A DNA stretch of 64,000 nucleotides from Caproiciproducens faecalis (GCF_019448085.1 NZ_JAGFNZ010000002.1:827604-891603), one strand, 5' to 3'; positions 7,674 through 15,384 are shown, numbered from the stretch's first letter. Program-made: numbers and translations. The notes: generated from the letters alone by a model not told the origin.

Positions 7674-8223
7674 TGCCTTTCTCCCTCCTGCTCATCTCTT
7701 GCATAAGCGCCTTTCGGGCGCGCTGAAACCGAACGCGGACATTTTCCTGAGAAATTGCCAGCATTTCTGCGATTTCTTCATCCTCATACTCATAAATCAG
7801 CTTCAGCCTTAACACATCCTTGTAATGTTCGTTCAGGCAGGAAAGGCAATCCATAACAAAATGATAGCTTTCTGCGGAAACAATCATTTCCAGTGGGGCG
7901 TCGTCCCCGACTGCGGTAATTTCAGTTTCAAGCAGCTCCAGCGGAACGCTGTGCCTGCGTTTTTCGCTTTTCAGCATATCGTAAGAAATATGCCTCACTA
8001 TGATAACGACTAACCCCTTGGTTTTGTTACAGTTTTCAAAGCGAAATTTTTGTAAATTATCAATTATTTTTATGAATGCCTGAGAAACGGCCTCTTCCGC
8101 ACTGCTTCTGTCCTTTAAAATTCCCTGTGCTATGTACAACATGGTGCTGCTATAACGGTTATAAAGCTCTTCCACAAAACTGCGGTCCGACTCATTTTGG
8201 ATCATTTGTATAAAAATCAGCAC
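7666..8223 (-). CDS. ECF-type RNA polymerase sigma factor
   Basis: 185 residues with region 2 (about 12-80: FVEELYNRYSSTMLYIAQ, then RSSAEEAVSQAFIKI) and region 4 helix-turn-helix (about 125-175: YEDEEIAEMLAISQENVRVR). The start is GTG with AAAGGGA seven bases upstream. It is expected to direct RNA polymerase to promoters of the type at 4352, 10175 and 11097, which control genes on both sides of it. The stretch coding for CNKTKGLVV (about 8001-8031) itself resembles those promoters closely. Its own gene has a sigma-A promoter (8265-8293). Confidence 0.9.
   Translation of the reverse strand: MLIFIQMIQNESDRSFVEELYNRYSSTMLYIAQGILKDRSSAEEAVSQAFIKIIDNLQKFRFENCNKTKGLVVIIVRHISYDMLKSEKRRHSVPLELLETEITAVGDDAPLEMIVSAESYHFVMDCLSCLNEHYKDVLRLKLIYEYEDEEIAEMLAISQENVRVRFQRARKALMQEMSRREKGNE
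8003..8031 (-). promoter_or_regulatory. ECF-promoter-like sequence inside the sigma gene
   Basis: TGTAAC, 17 bases, CGTTAT on the minus strand, with a spacer (AAAAC, a GGGG run, then GTC) like that of the intergenic copies; about 26 of 32 positions agree with copy C at 10175. It could drive an internal transcript for the end of sigma and the anti-sigma gene, or be a coding-sequence coincidence. Confidence 0.35.
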
Positions 8224-8264
8224 TTTTCATTCCCTTTCTTGTTTTCAAGAATTAAGTTATTGTC

Positions 8265-8293
8265 ATTATAACAATTTAATTTTAGTTTGACAA
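8265..8293 (-). promoter_or_regulatory. Sigma-A promoter of the ECF sigma/anti-sigma operon
   Basis: TTGTCA, 17 bases, TATAAT on the minus strand, 42 bp upstream of the GTG start. Housekeeping expression of the pair, rather than strict autoregulation, is suggested. Confidence 0.65.
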
Positions 8294-8320
8294 ATAAACG
8301 TAAAACGGAAAGGGATATAA

Positions 8321-8362
8321 AAAGCACGGCCATGAATCCTTTTCGAAATTCACGGCCATAAT
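8321..8362 (-). terminator. Intrinsic terminator after the 8405-8818 gene
   Basis: A stem of about 12 bp including G-U pairs (ATGGCCGTGAAT with ATTCATGGCCGT), then GCTTTTTAT on the minus strand. Confidence 0.65.
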
Positions 8363-8404
8363 CATTCAACAACAAACACTGTGGATCTCTCCATTGTACC
8401 AATA

Positions 8405-8818
8405 TTATTCCTCCGGCTTTTGGGGTCGGTACCGTTTGTCTCCTATCGTCCGGATAATGATAAGCAGGATTAACACAATGGCAAAATTACGCTTAAGCCA
8501 CATTGGCCCCGGGATTAACAGAACGATCAGCCAAAGGAGAGTTACCAGAACCCTGACCTGTTCGGCAAACCGGTATATGTGATAAAAAGCACCGCTTGCG
8601 GGCTGTAATGGCAAATGGTACTGTTCCAGGTCCATTGACCAGCGACTTTCTATAATAACCAGCCATAGCCAGAACAGAACCGAAACGATTGGCTTATCGG
8701 TTTCTGGAACAGAAAACACCGCCAAAACCAGCACCAAAGGCAGAATCAGATATAGCCGCTTTGTAAGGGGATATAAAAAGTGTACGATTTTATGATTGAA
8801 ATTTTCAAGAAAATTCAA
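8405..8818 (-). CDS. Polytopic membrane protein of unknown function (137 aa)
   Basis: Four hydrophobic segments: after KRLYL, VLFWLWLVII, VLVTLLWLIVLLIPG and NFAIVLILLIIIRTI. A conserved amphipathic part LEQYHLPLQPASGAFYHIYR lies between segments two and three, and the C-terminus is basic. It is the intact paralogue of the frameshifted gene at 4612-5027. No family is recognised. A terminator lies just downstream, which makes it the last gene of its transcript. Confidence 0.7.
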   Translation of the reverse strand: MNFLENFNHKIVHFLYPLTKRLYLILPLVLVLAVFSVPETDKPIVSVLFWLWLVIIESRWSMDLEQYHLPLQPASGAFYHIYRFAEQVRVLVTLLWLIVLLIPGPMWLKRNFAIVLILLIIIRTIGDKRYRPQKPEE

Positions 8819-8889
8819 CAGAACACTCCCTCTCTACTTTCCGCACATCCTTCACAGTAAAACCCTTACGGCATTTTCCCGAATGAAAA

Positions 8890-9138
8890 TTATTCAGCCT
8901 TTTTGCTATGATAGAAATACCCTACTGCACCGAGGATAAGCTCTGCAACCGCTAAAAAATAAAAATTTCTTGAATTAATATATAAGATGTCATCAGAGAA
9001 AGTTGTTGCATGTGTCACTAAATAGATCATAAAAATGCTGGATAAAATATCTGAAAAAAATATTGCGATGCCTAAAGTCATACAGCCAAGCAGAAATAAT
9101 ACCCCACAAAAAATTGCTGAAATCTTATGCATAGTCAT
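8890..9138 (-). CDS. Small membrane protein (82 aa)
   Basis: Three hydrophobic segments (residues about 8-28, 30-44, 58-76) with a short polar loop (THATTFSDDILYINSR). No family is recognised. It lies 15 bp downstream of the 9154-9672 gene and is probably cotranscribed. Part of its 5' end is copied at 9780-9872. Confidence 0.55.
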   Translation of the reverse strand: MTMHKISAIFCGVLFLLGCMTLGIAIFFSDILSSIFMIYLVTHATTFSDDILYINSRNFYFLAVAELILGAVGYFYHSKKAE

Positions 9139-9153
9139 ACTCCAATTTAAATA

Positions 9154-9672
9154 CTAGGTCAAATCATCCACCTGATAGGACAAGAAAACATGGTCATTAT
9201 ACTCTTTCATTTCCTTGAATTCTTCGGTGAAATCTTGTGATAAATCATTGATTCGCCCAACATGATAGCGAACTTTTTTATTTTTAAATGTGAAATCTCC
9301 ACTGATTTTTGTAAATGAATTATTTTCCAAGTCATAACAAGGTATGCTTTTCGTAACATAAAACCCTTTTGTATCGTGATGGAGAACAGCCGCAGTAAAA
9401 ACTTTCATTTTTGTTCCCGCGTTTGTACTCATTTCAGAAGCTATTGCAACAGCTTCTATGAACAGCAATTCATTTTCGTTTACCTGCTCCTGATGAATGA
9501 TAGAGTACGAATCGAAGCCAGTGTCCTTGTTGAAACAAGCAGAAAGAGCATCCTGCGGTTTGCCGTAATGATTAAGATTATCATCTGGAATCAATCTGCT
9601 ACTTTGAAAATAAATAAGGCCCAAAATGAAAAACAAGACAAATAGTAATAGAATTAAATAGAATCTTTTCAT
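9154..9672 (-). CDS. Membrane-anchored extracytoplasmic protein
   Basis: 172 residues: N-terminal anchor (RFYLILLLFVLFFILGLIYF), then a soluble domain with no recognised family. The composition is AT-rich with many Lys, Asn and Ile, unlike the GC-rich metabolic genes nearby. ATG 9672 is chosen because the in-frame ATG 12 bases upstream has no ribosome-binding site. The last codons recur in the remnant at 9780-9872. Confidence 0.58.
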   Translation of the reverse strand: MKRFYLILLLFVLFFILGLIYFQSSRLIPDDNLNHYGKPQDALSACFNKDTGFDSYSIIHQEQVNENELLFIEAVAIASEMSTNAGTKMKVFTAAVLHHDTKGFYVTKSIPCYDLENNSFTKISGDFTFKNKKVRYHVGRINDLSQDFTEEFKEMKEYNDHVFLSYQVDDLT

Positions 9673-9700
9673 AATAAGTTCCATTTCATATAATAATTCT

Positions 9701-9734
9701 TCTCAAAGGTGTAGCTTGCGCTACACCTTTGAGA
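9701..9734. repeat. Perfect 15-bp inverted repeat with TTGC loop
   Basis: Arms 9701-9715 and 9720-9734 are exact complements around a 4-nt loop. It lies just upstream of the 9154-9672 gene and lacks a T-tract on either side; it may be an RNA hairpin or a protein-binding palindrome. Confidence 0.65.
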
Positions 9735-9779
9735 AATTATTAAAATATTACCATGTACTCGATCAGCAAGTCATTTACC

Positions 9780-9872
9780 CACGAAAAATCGCTGAAATCT
9801 TATGCAAAGTCATAATCCAATCTAAATACTAGGTCAAATCATCCTAGAACAAGAAAACATTATTATTAATGA
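9780..9872 (-). pseudogene. Duplicated junction fragment of the 8890-9138 and 9154-9672 genes
   Basis: This stretch matches 9104-9201 with scattered changes and a short deletion: it holds the first codons of the 82-aa gene, the intergenic gap and the last codons of the 172-aa gene, but neither gene. It is a leftover of a former tandem copy. The surrounding 9735-9927 has no other gene. Confidence 0.7.
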
Positions 9873-9927
9873 TAAAATATTTACAGCAGAAATGATCCAG
9901 TAGATGATTTTGGTAATAAAGGCCATT

Positions 9928-10032
9928 TTATGATTGTTTTTTTTTCTCAAAGTAACTGCCGATAATATTCGTTAAGACCAATACGATAACCCAGATAATT
10001 ATAAAAATGATATTTAGATATTTATCTACCAT
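9928..10032 (-). CDS. Small single-span membrane peptide (34 aa)
   Basis: MVDKYLN, a strongly hydrophobic stretch of about 18 residues (IIFIIIWVIVLVLTNIIG), then a basic tail SYFEKKKQS. AAAGGA lies eight bases before the ATG. It stands downstream of ECF-type promoter copy C with a leader of about 135 nt. The topology (one helix, lysine-rich end) suits a small regulatory peptide or toxin-like peptide, but nothing shows which. Confidence 0.5.
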   Translation of the reverse strand: MVDKYLNIIFIIIWVIVLVLTNIIGSYFEKKKQS

Positions 10033-10174
10033 TATGCTTTTCCTTTCTTCACAATCCTTATAAATTATCTATGAGTTTGATAAGAAATTACTTCATCGGA
10101 ATAGCTTGAGAATTTATTCTAAATGCGTGTCGCGCGCCATGCATTTAACGGCTTCTATTTTTCCCTTTACTATA

Positions 10175-10203
10175 TAAACGACTGACCCCCTTGTTTTGTT
10201 ACA
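10175..10203 (-). promoter_or_regulatory. ECF-type promoter, copy C
   Basis: TGTAAC, 17 bases, CGTTTA on the minus strand; the spacer has the same G-run and GTC end as copies A and D. It would drive the peptide gene at 9928-10032. Confidence 0.65.
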
Positions 10204-10280
10204 CTTTTTCCCAAACTTTTTTTATTTTATTTTTCAAGTCCCCCCATCGTGGACAAATTGACCCGTATAAAAAGCCACGC

Positions 10281-10317
10281 AAAAAAGCGGCCATGAGCAC
10301 ATGTACTCATGGCCGCT
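10281..10317 (-). terminator. Intrinsic terminator after the 10384-10686 gene
   Basis: AGCGGCCATGAGTAC pairs with GTGCTCATGGCCGCT (one internal wobble/mismatch), followed by TTTTTTG on the minus strand. Confidence 0.8.
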
Positions 10318-10383
10318 ACCACAAATTCTTCAGCTACCCAAAAGGAGAGACCATTCTTTCAACCGTTCCTCATTCCCTAAATT

Positions 10384-10686
10384 TCATTGATAGAACAACA
10401 GATGTACGGTAAACGTAATGGCAAAATAAAGGATAAACATACCAAACAAGAAACGAACATCATTTGCCAAACTGTCGCTCTTCTTCCATGCAAAACAATG
10501 CCATTTTCTGCACTCCTTTATGATGGAATATATGGTAGAAACATTAAAAGTAAGTAAAGCTATTATGGGAGCCAAATACAGTTCACTAGGATATATTTTT
10601 CTTAAAGATGCTCCATATCCTAATAGGGTGACCCCTATAAAGTAAAAAAACATTTCAACGGACTTTGGAAAATCTTTCTGTTTCAG
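10384..10686 (-). CDS. Membrane protein of unknown function, possible CTG start
   Basis: About 100 residues with three hydrophobic segments (MFFYFIGVTLLGYG; LAPIIALLTFNVSTIYSII; FLFGMFILYFAITFTVHLLF). An excellent Shine-Dalgarno sequence AAAGGAGGGG lies seven bases before CTG at 10686, and no ATG, GTG or TTG is in reach, so CTG may be the real start. A longer form from TTG 10764 would overlap the gene at 10730-11020. No family is recognised. Confidence 0.5.
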   Translation of the reverse strand: MKQKDFPKSVEMFFYFIGVTLLGYGASLRKIYPSELYLAPIIALLTFNVSTIYSIIKECRKWHCFAWKKSDSLANDVRFLFGMFILYFAITFTVHLLFYQ

Positions 10687-10729
10687 AAACGCCCCTCCTT
10701 TAAGAAATTTAATTTTAGTACAATACTGA

Positions 10730-11020
10730 TTACACGTTATAAAGCAATGGTCCATTTCCTTCAAAGATTTTTACATCTGTACCTAGTGATGTTGTCTTGC
10801 CATCCTTTACAACATATGCCTTTGTTGTAACTTCTGTTTGAAAATATGCGAATACGCCGCTAACGTAAACTTCACGATATCGTTTGGTTACAGTTCCGTA
10901 GGTATAATCATCTGTGAATAGAGGTACCTGTGCCATCCCCGATGCTAAAGTAGATTTGTTTGTATGTGACGGAAATGAGTGGAGGAATTTTTCACCCCAA
11001 ACCTTGCCCATCGGAATCAT
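10730..11020 (-). CDS. Short protein under ECF promoter copy D, possibly a truncated exported protein
   Basis: 96 residues, Tyr/Thr/Val-rich and likely beta-stranded (TYGTVTKRYREVYVSGVFAYFQ), like the mature part of a secreted protein, but with no signal peptide. Only weak AGAAGAG precedes the ATG. It sits directly after the duplicated promoter/leader module. I think it is the 3' part of a secreted protein gene whose signal-peptide region was lost or replaced by the module; it may not be functional. Confidence 0.42.
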   Translation of the reverse strand: MIPMGKVWGEKFLHSFPSHTNKSTLASGMAQVPLFTDDYTYGTVTKRYREVYVSGVFAYFQTEVTTKAYVVKDGKTTSLGTDVKIFEGNGPLLYNV

Positions 11021-11096
11021 CTCTTCTCAGTTAATTTATTCTAAATGCGTGTCGCGCGCCATGCATTTAACGGCTTCTATTTTTCCCTTTACTATA

Positions 11097-11125
11097 TAAA
11101 CGACGCAGCCCCCTGTTTTGTTACA
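11097..11125 (-). promoter_or_regulatory. ECF-type promoter, copy D
   Basis: TGTAAC, 17 bases, CGTTTA on the minus strand, with the shared spacer. It reads towards the 10730-11020 gene. Confidence 0.65.
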
Positions 11126-11204
11126 CTTTTTCGCAAACTTTTTTTATTTTATTACTTTTAAGCTGTCAGCGGGGGGTAAATATCATTTATGGGCAGAACC
11201 ACAC

Positions 11205-11244
11205 AAAAAAGCGGCCATGAGCACGTTCTGTACTCATGGCCGCT
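11205..11244 (-). terminator. Intrinsic terminator of the uracil permease gene
   Basis: A GCGGCCATGAGTAC / GTGCTCATGGCCGC stem followed by TTTTTTG on the minus strand; near-identical to 10281-10317. Confidence 0.8.
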
Positions 11245-11277
11245 TTGCGGTATCCTTTATTTCTATACTATGTGGGA

Positions 11278-12675
11278 TTATTCCGTCGCTTCCGGTTTTT
11301 CCCTTCCGATATTCAGAATCAGATTCAGGATGATTCCGAAAATCGCTGCGGTGGCAATTGCCGGGAATTTCGCGCCGAACATGGGGATCATGCCGTCCGC
11401 AAACGCGAAGCTGCCGCCGATGCCGATGGTAAGGATGGTCGCGATGATCGCGAGGTTGCGGGAATCAAACATGTCAACCTTCTTGCTAATCATAATGGTT
11501 ACGCCCTGGGAAGCGATGATTCCAAACAGATAAATGGAAATGCCGCCGATGACCGCGTTGGGAATGGAGTAGACCGCCGCGGTCAGCGGGGTAAAGCAGG
11601 AAATAATCATAGTAATAATCGCCGCAGCAATCAGCATAGGGGTAGAGAAGTTTTTGGTAATCGCCATGGTGCTCAGATTTTCACCGTAATTGGTGCCGGC
11701 GGGTCCTCCGATGACACCGGAAATCATATCGCCAAGACCGTCGCCGATCAGGTTCAGACCCAGCTTGTCCGAAATGTTGTACCTTTTGTCGGAGCCTTTT
11801 TGTTTGGCGAGATTGTTTACATAAATATCGAGCTGATAAAGATGGGCAGTGGACTCCGGAATTGTGGCAATCGCAATCGGCATAATCGCTGCGACTGCCG
11901 CCCAGCTTGCCCTTGGCAGGGTAAAGTGCGGAAGGGCAAACCCGATTGCCGGGATGGAGAACAGAGATGTGGTCTCCGGAATTTTATTGAAGTCGCAGAA
12001 AGCGATTCCGTTGATGCCCCCGAGGATCAGCGCAAGAACATATCCGGTCAGAAGGCCGAGAAGAATCGGGATCTGGCCCCAGGTGCCCTTCAGGTAAACG
12101 GAGAAAAGGATTGTCGCAAGAAGAGTTACAATACAGATCGTCCATGAAAGGTTCAGCGCGAGCGCCTTTGTGGCGTCCGTTACGCCGTTGGGAAGATTCG
12201 TGGGATTGCTCAGCGCCGTGCCCGCAAGGGAAAGTCCGATTACCATGGCGATGCTGCCCGTAATGGTAGGAGGAAGCACTTTTTCAATTGCCTCCTGTCC
12301 GAACTGCTTGATGATAATCCCGGCCGCAATAGAAACCAGTCCGGAAAGAACAATCCCGAACTGTGCGGCGGCAATTTTATCATCCGCCACCGGGCCGGCA
12401 AAGGCCTGCGCGCCCGTAATGGAACAAATCGCTGTGATGTAAGAGAAACTCGATCCGTAAAAAAGCGGGATTCTTCTTCCTGTAATCAGGATAAATCCGA
12501 TGGTGGCAAGTCCGCTTGCAAAAATCGTAGTGGAAACATGGAAGCCTGTGAGCAGCGCGACCAGCACCGTAGCCGGAAACATCACGATGATCTGCTGGAA
12601 TGCAAAGAGCATCAGCTTGAGAAAGGGCGGCTTTTCATCTGGCAAATAGCCCACTGCGGGTTGTTTGGTTGACAA
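11278..12675 (-). CDS. uraA: Uracil/xanthine permease of the NCS2 family
   Basis: 465 residues with about 12-14 hydrophobic segments. It imports uracil (or a related nucleobase) by proton symport. Features seen are the N-terminal LPDEKPPFLKLMLFAFQQIIVMFPATVLVALLTG block, the SFSYITAI block, the family signature region ATIPESTAHLYQLD with the key Glu, and GGPAGTNYGEN typical of uracil permeases. Of two TTG codons, the one at 12675 lies eight bases after GGAGG and is preferred. A sigma-A promoter and its own terminator show a single-gene transcript, divergent from fbp. Uracil rather than xanthine specificity is by family resemblance. Confidence 0.88.
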   Translation of the reverse strand: MSTKQPAVGYLPDEKPPFLKLMLFAFQQIIVMFPATVLVALLTGFHVSTTIFASGLATIGFILITGRRIPLFYGSSFSYITAICSITGAQAFAGPVADDKIAAAQFGIVLSGLVSIAAGIIIKQFGQEAIEKVLPPTITGSIAMVIGLSLAGTALSNPTNLPNGVTDATKALALNLSWTICIVTLLATILFSVYLKGTWGQIPILLGLLTGYVLALILGGINGIAFCDFNKIPETTSLFSIPAIGFALPHFTLPRASWAAVAAIMPIAIATIPESTAHLYQLDIYVNNLAKQKGSDKRYNISDKLGLNLIGDGLGDMISGVIGGPAGTNYGENLSTMAITKNFSTPMLIAAAIITMIISCFTPLTAAVYSIPNAVIGGISIYLFGIIASQGVTIMISKKVDMFDSRNLAIIATILTIGIGGSFAFADGMIPMFGAKFPAIATAAIFGIILNLILNIGREKPEATE

Positions 12676-12719
12676 GGACAATCCCTCCGTTTATTCTATT
12701 GAATTTTGGCTTTCCGACT

Positions 12720-12748
12720 ATTATACCGTATAATCATGCGGATTACAA
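12720..12748 (-). promoter_or_regulatory. Sigma-A promoter of the uracil permease gene
   Basis: TTGTAA, 17 bases, TATAAT on the minus strand, 45 bp before the start codon. No PyrR-type antiterminator structure was seen in the short leader. Confidence 0.65.
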
Positions 12749-12927
12749 CACAAAGTTCATTTTTTATTCTTTATTATTTTACATTCATATCATTGATTTT
12801 TTGTTGAAATTGTACTATCCTATAAGGGACAGCGTCAAAATGAACAAGAATATCCATTTGATATATGCTATAATCACAATTCAGTCCGCCGGGCACTGGC
12901 CGCGAAAATAATGAGGAGGCAGATTTC

Positions 12928-14859
12928 ATGATTGACGAGCGATACTTAAAGCTTCTGGCCAAGGATTATCCGAACGCACAGGCCGCCGCGTCCGAAATTA
13001 TTAACCTCAGAGCGATTCTAAGCCTGCCGAAGGGCACCGAATATTTTTTCAGCGATCTTCACGGAGAGCACCAGGCTTTTCTGTATCAGTTAAAAAGCGC
13101 TTCCGGCGTCGTCCGGAAAAAGGTTGACGAGCTGTTTGAACAGTCCCTGTCCGAAGGGGAGCGCACCGCGCTTGCAAAGCTGATCTATTACCCGGAAAGC
13201 GAGTACTGCGCCGCAAAGCAAAGGGAACCGGCGTTTGACGACTGGTGCCGCATCACCATTTACCGGCTGGTGGAGGTCTGTAAAGAGGCTTCCTCCAAGT
13301 ACACCCGTTCCAAAGTCCGCAAGAAGCTGCCTGAAAGCTTCGCCTATATCATCGACGAGCTTCTGCACGCGGACGGCGGCAGCAACAAGCCGCATTACCA
13401 CAGTGAAATTATCCGCTCCATTGTGTCTACCCACATGAGCGAGGAGTTTATCACCGCGCTGTGCAATCTGATTCAGCAGCTTTTGATCGATAAATTACAT
13501 ATCATCGGCGATATTTTCGACCGCGGCCCCCGTGCCGACGCGATTATGGACGCCCTGATTAACTGCCACGACGTAGACATCCAGTGGGGCAACCACGACA
13601 TTTCCTGGATGGGCGCCGCCGCCGGAAACTGGGCGTGTATCGCCAACGTGGTGCGGCTGGGGATCAGCTACAACAATTTCGACCTGCTGGAGGACGGCTA
13701 CGGCATCAACCTGCGCGCGCTGTCCATTTTTGCGGAGCAGACCTACCACGACGACCCGTGCGAGGTCTTTATCCCCCATATTCTGGATGAAAACCAGTAC
13801 GACCCGGTGGATATCCCGCTGGCGGCAAAAATGCACAAAGCCATGGCGGTTATTCAGCTTAAGGTGGAAGCCCAGCTGATTAAGAAGCATCCGGAGTACC
13901 GCATGGACGACCGCATTCTTCTGGATAAAATCGATTTTGAAAAAGGAACCGTCACGCTGGACGGGAAGGAATACGCCCTGCGCGACAAGCTTTTCCCCAC
14001 AGTGGACCCGAAGAACCCGCTGGAACTCACCCACGCGGAAACCGATCTGATGAAAACCATCGCTTCTTCTTTCAGCCACAGCGAACGGCTGGAAAAGCAC
14101 ATCCGTTTCCTGTATTCCCACGGCAGCATGTACCTGCGCATCAACTCCAACCTGCTGTACCACGGCTGCATCCCGCTGACATCGGACGGTGATCTTGACA
14201 TTATCCACCTTTACGGGCAAGAGCACTCCGGACGCGAGTACCTGGAATTTCTTGACGGAATGGCGCGCACCGCCTATTTTGCGCCGACCGGTTCCACCGA
14301 GCGTGAAAATGCGCGCGATTTGATGTGGTACCTGTGGTGCGGGGCAAAATCCCCCGTGTTTGGAAAAACGAAGATGGCCACGTTCGAGCGCTACTTTATT
14401 GCCGCCCCTGCCACGCACCGGGAGAAAATGAATCCCTACTATACCTATATAGAACACCGTTCCACCTGTGAAATGCTTTTAAGAGAGTTCGGCCTTGACC
14501 CGTCCTCGTCGCACATCATCAACGGACACGTCCCCGTAAAAGCAGGGGAAATGCCGGTCAAAGGCGAAGGCCTTCTGTTTATGATTGACGGCGGTATTTC
14601 CAAATCCTACCAGTCACAGACCGGCATCGGCGGCTATACCTTCATTGCAAATTCACGCTATCTGGCTTTAGCGGAGCACAAGCCGCTGAAATCCGGCTGC
14701 AGTGTGTGCGAAACTTCCCCGAAGGTCATGGTGGTGGAAGCCATCAAACAGCGTGTCACCGTGGCGGATACCGACAACGGCGCCGATCTGAGCCACCAGA
14801 TTGAGGAGCTGACCGCCCTGCTGCAGGCGTACCGCAGCGGTACCATCAAAGAAAAATAA
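12928..14859 (+). CDS. fbp: Fructose-1,6-bisphosphatase, class III
   Basis: 643 residues, close to the usual size of the Firmicute class III enzyme (about 640-670). It hydrolyses fructose 1,6-bisphosphate to fructose 6-phosphate in gluconeogenesis. Metallophosphatase-like metal sites are visible: FSDLHGEH near residue 33, DIFDRGPRADAI near 196, and WGNHDISWMGAA near 217; further conserved His residues follow at INGHVPVKAGE near 530. GAGGAGG lies ahead of the ATG. The gene starts a plus-strand run with a small membrane protein and mutY. Confidence 0.95.
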   Translation: MIDERYLKLLAKDYPNAQAAASEIINLRAILSLPKGTEYFFSDLHGEHQAFLYQLKSASGVVRKKVDELFEQSLSEGERTALAKLIYYPESEYCAAKQREPAFDDWCRITIYRLVEVCKEASSKYTRSKVRKKLPESFAYIIDELLHADGGSNKPHYHSEIIRSIVSTHMSEEFITALCNLIQQLLIDKLHIIGDIFDRGPRADAIMDALINCHDVDIQWGNHDISWMGAAAGNWACIANVVRLGISYNNFDLLEDGYGINLRALSIFAEQTYHDDPCEVFIPHILDENQYDPVDIPLAAKMHKAMAVIQLKVEAQLIKKHPEYRMDDRILLDKIDFEKGTVTLDGKEYALRDKLFPTVDPKNPLELTHAETDLMKTIASSFSHSERLEKHIRFLYSHGSMYLRINSNLLYHGCIPLTSDGDLDIIHLYGQEHSGREYLEFLDGMARTAYFAPTGSTERENARDLMWYLWCGAKSPVFGKTKMATFERYFIAAPATHREKMNPYYTYIEHRSTCEMLLREFGLDPSSSHIINGHVPVKAGEMPVKGEGLLFMIDGGISKSYQSQTGIGGYTFIANSRYLALAEHKPLKSGCSVCETSPKVMVVEAIKQRVTVADTDNGADLSHQIEELTALLQAYRSGTIKEK

Positions 14860-14908
14860 TCGCTGCCCACATGTTTTCCCCTGACCATAAAGAAGGAAGG
14901 AAAACGGT

Positions 14909-15364
14909 ATGAAAAGAGTTCTGCTGGCGCTGCTTGCTGCCTCTCCCTTTGCAATTGGATATTGCTTTCATTATGCTTTGATTCAGTTTAATTGGGCGGG
15001 TACCGTCGTGTTGCTTCTCAGCTTTCTGTTTTTGATTTACTGGTTTTTTGCGGGCGGTCTAGCCGCAAAAATTACAAAAATAAAAAGGGAAGCGCTTTTA
15101 ATCGGCAACAGCTTTTCTGCCCTCAGCCTGGTTCTGATTGTATTTCAGGAGGTTGTTCTGAGGCGGTATTTTTTCAATGCGGTCGGATTTGCTCCGCAGA
15201 TGTTTTATTTGCCTTTGGTGCCCCTCGGCACTAACATTGCATCTGTTCTTTTGTTTTTCATTCCCAACCATCCTCTGTGGGCAACTGTCGTTCTGGACTT
15301 TCTCCTGATGGCAGCGGCTTATTACGCCGGGTTCTCAGTCAGCCGAAAAAACATTGAGACATAA
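14909..15364 (+). CDS. Membrane protein of unknown function, four segments
   Basis: 151 residues with hydrophobic segments at about 4-22, 28-52, 66-84 and 105-140. No catalytic motif or family is recognised. GAAGGAAGG precedes the ATG. It lies 49 bp after fbp and 20 bp before mutY, so it is probably cotranscribed with them. Confidence 0.65.
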   Translation: MKRVLLALLAASPFAIGYCFHYALIQFNWAGTVVLLLSFLFLIYWFFAGGLAAKITKIKREALLIGNSFSALSLVLIVFQEVVLRRYFFNAVGFAPQMFYLPLVPLGTNIASVLLFFIPNHPLWATVVLDFLLMAAAYYAGFSVSRKNIET

Positions 15365-15384
15365 AGAGTAAAATAGGATTCAAT

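Larger units (their letters stand above)
10111..10317. repeat. Duplicated promoter-leader-terminator module, copy 1
   Basis: 10111-10237 matches 11033-11161 at roughly 90 percent or better, including the ECF-type promoter, the leader with TAAATGC/GCATTTA and the GCGCGC core. The hairpin at 10281-10317 matches that at 11205-11244. The two copies are about 922 bp apart; the part between the promoter and the hairpin has diverged. Confidence 0.75.
11033..11244. repeat. Duplicated promoter-leader-terminator module, copy 2
   Basis: This is the counterpart of 10111-10317. It holds ECF promoter copy D and, at its far end, the terminator of the uracil permease gene. Confidence 0.75.

Noticed and set aside
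8217..8402. 61-codon frame between the sigma gene and 8405
   Set aside because: It runs across the terminator at 8321-8362 and the sigma promoter; no ribosome-binding site.
11236..12147. 303-codon open frame on the plus strand
   Set aside because: Antisense to the uracil permease gene and low-complexity (rich in Asn, Arg, Gly).
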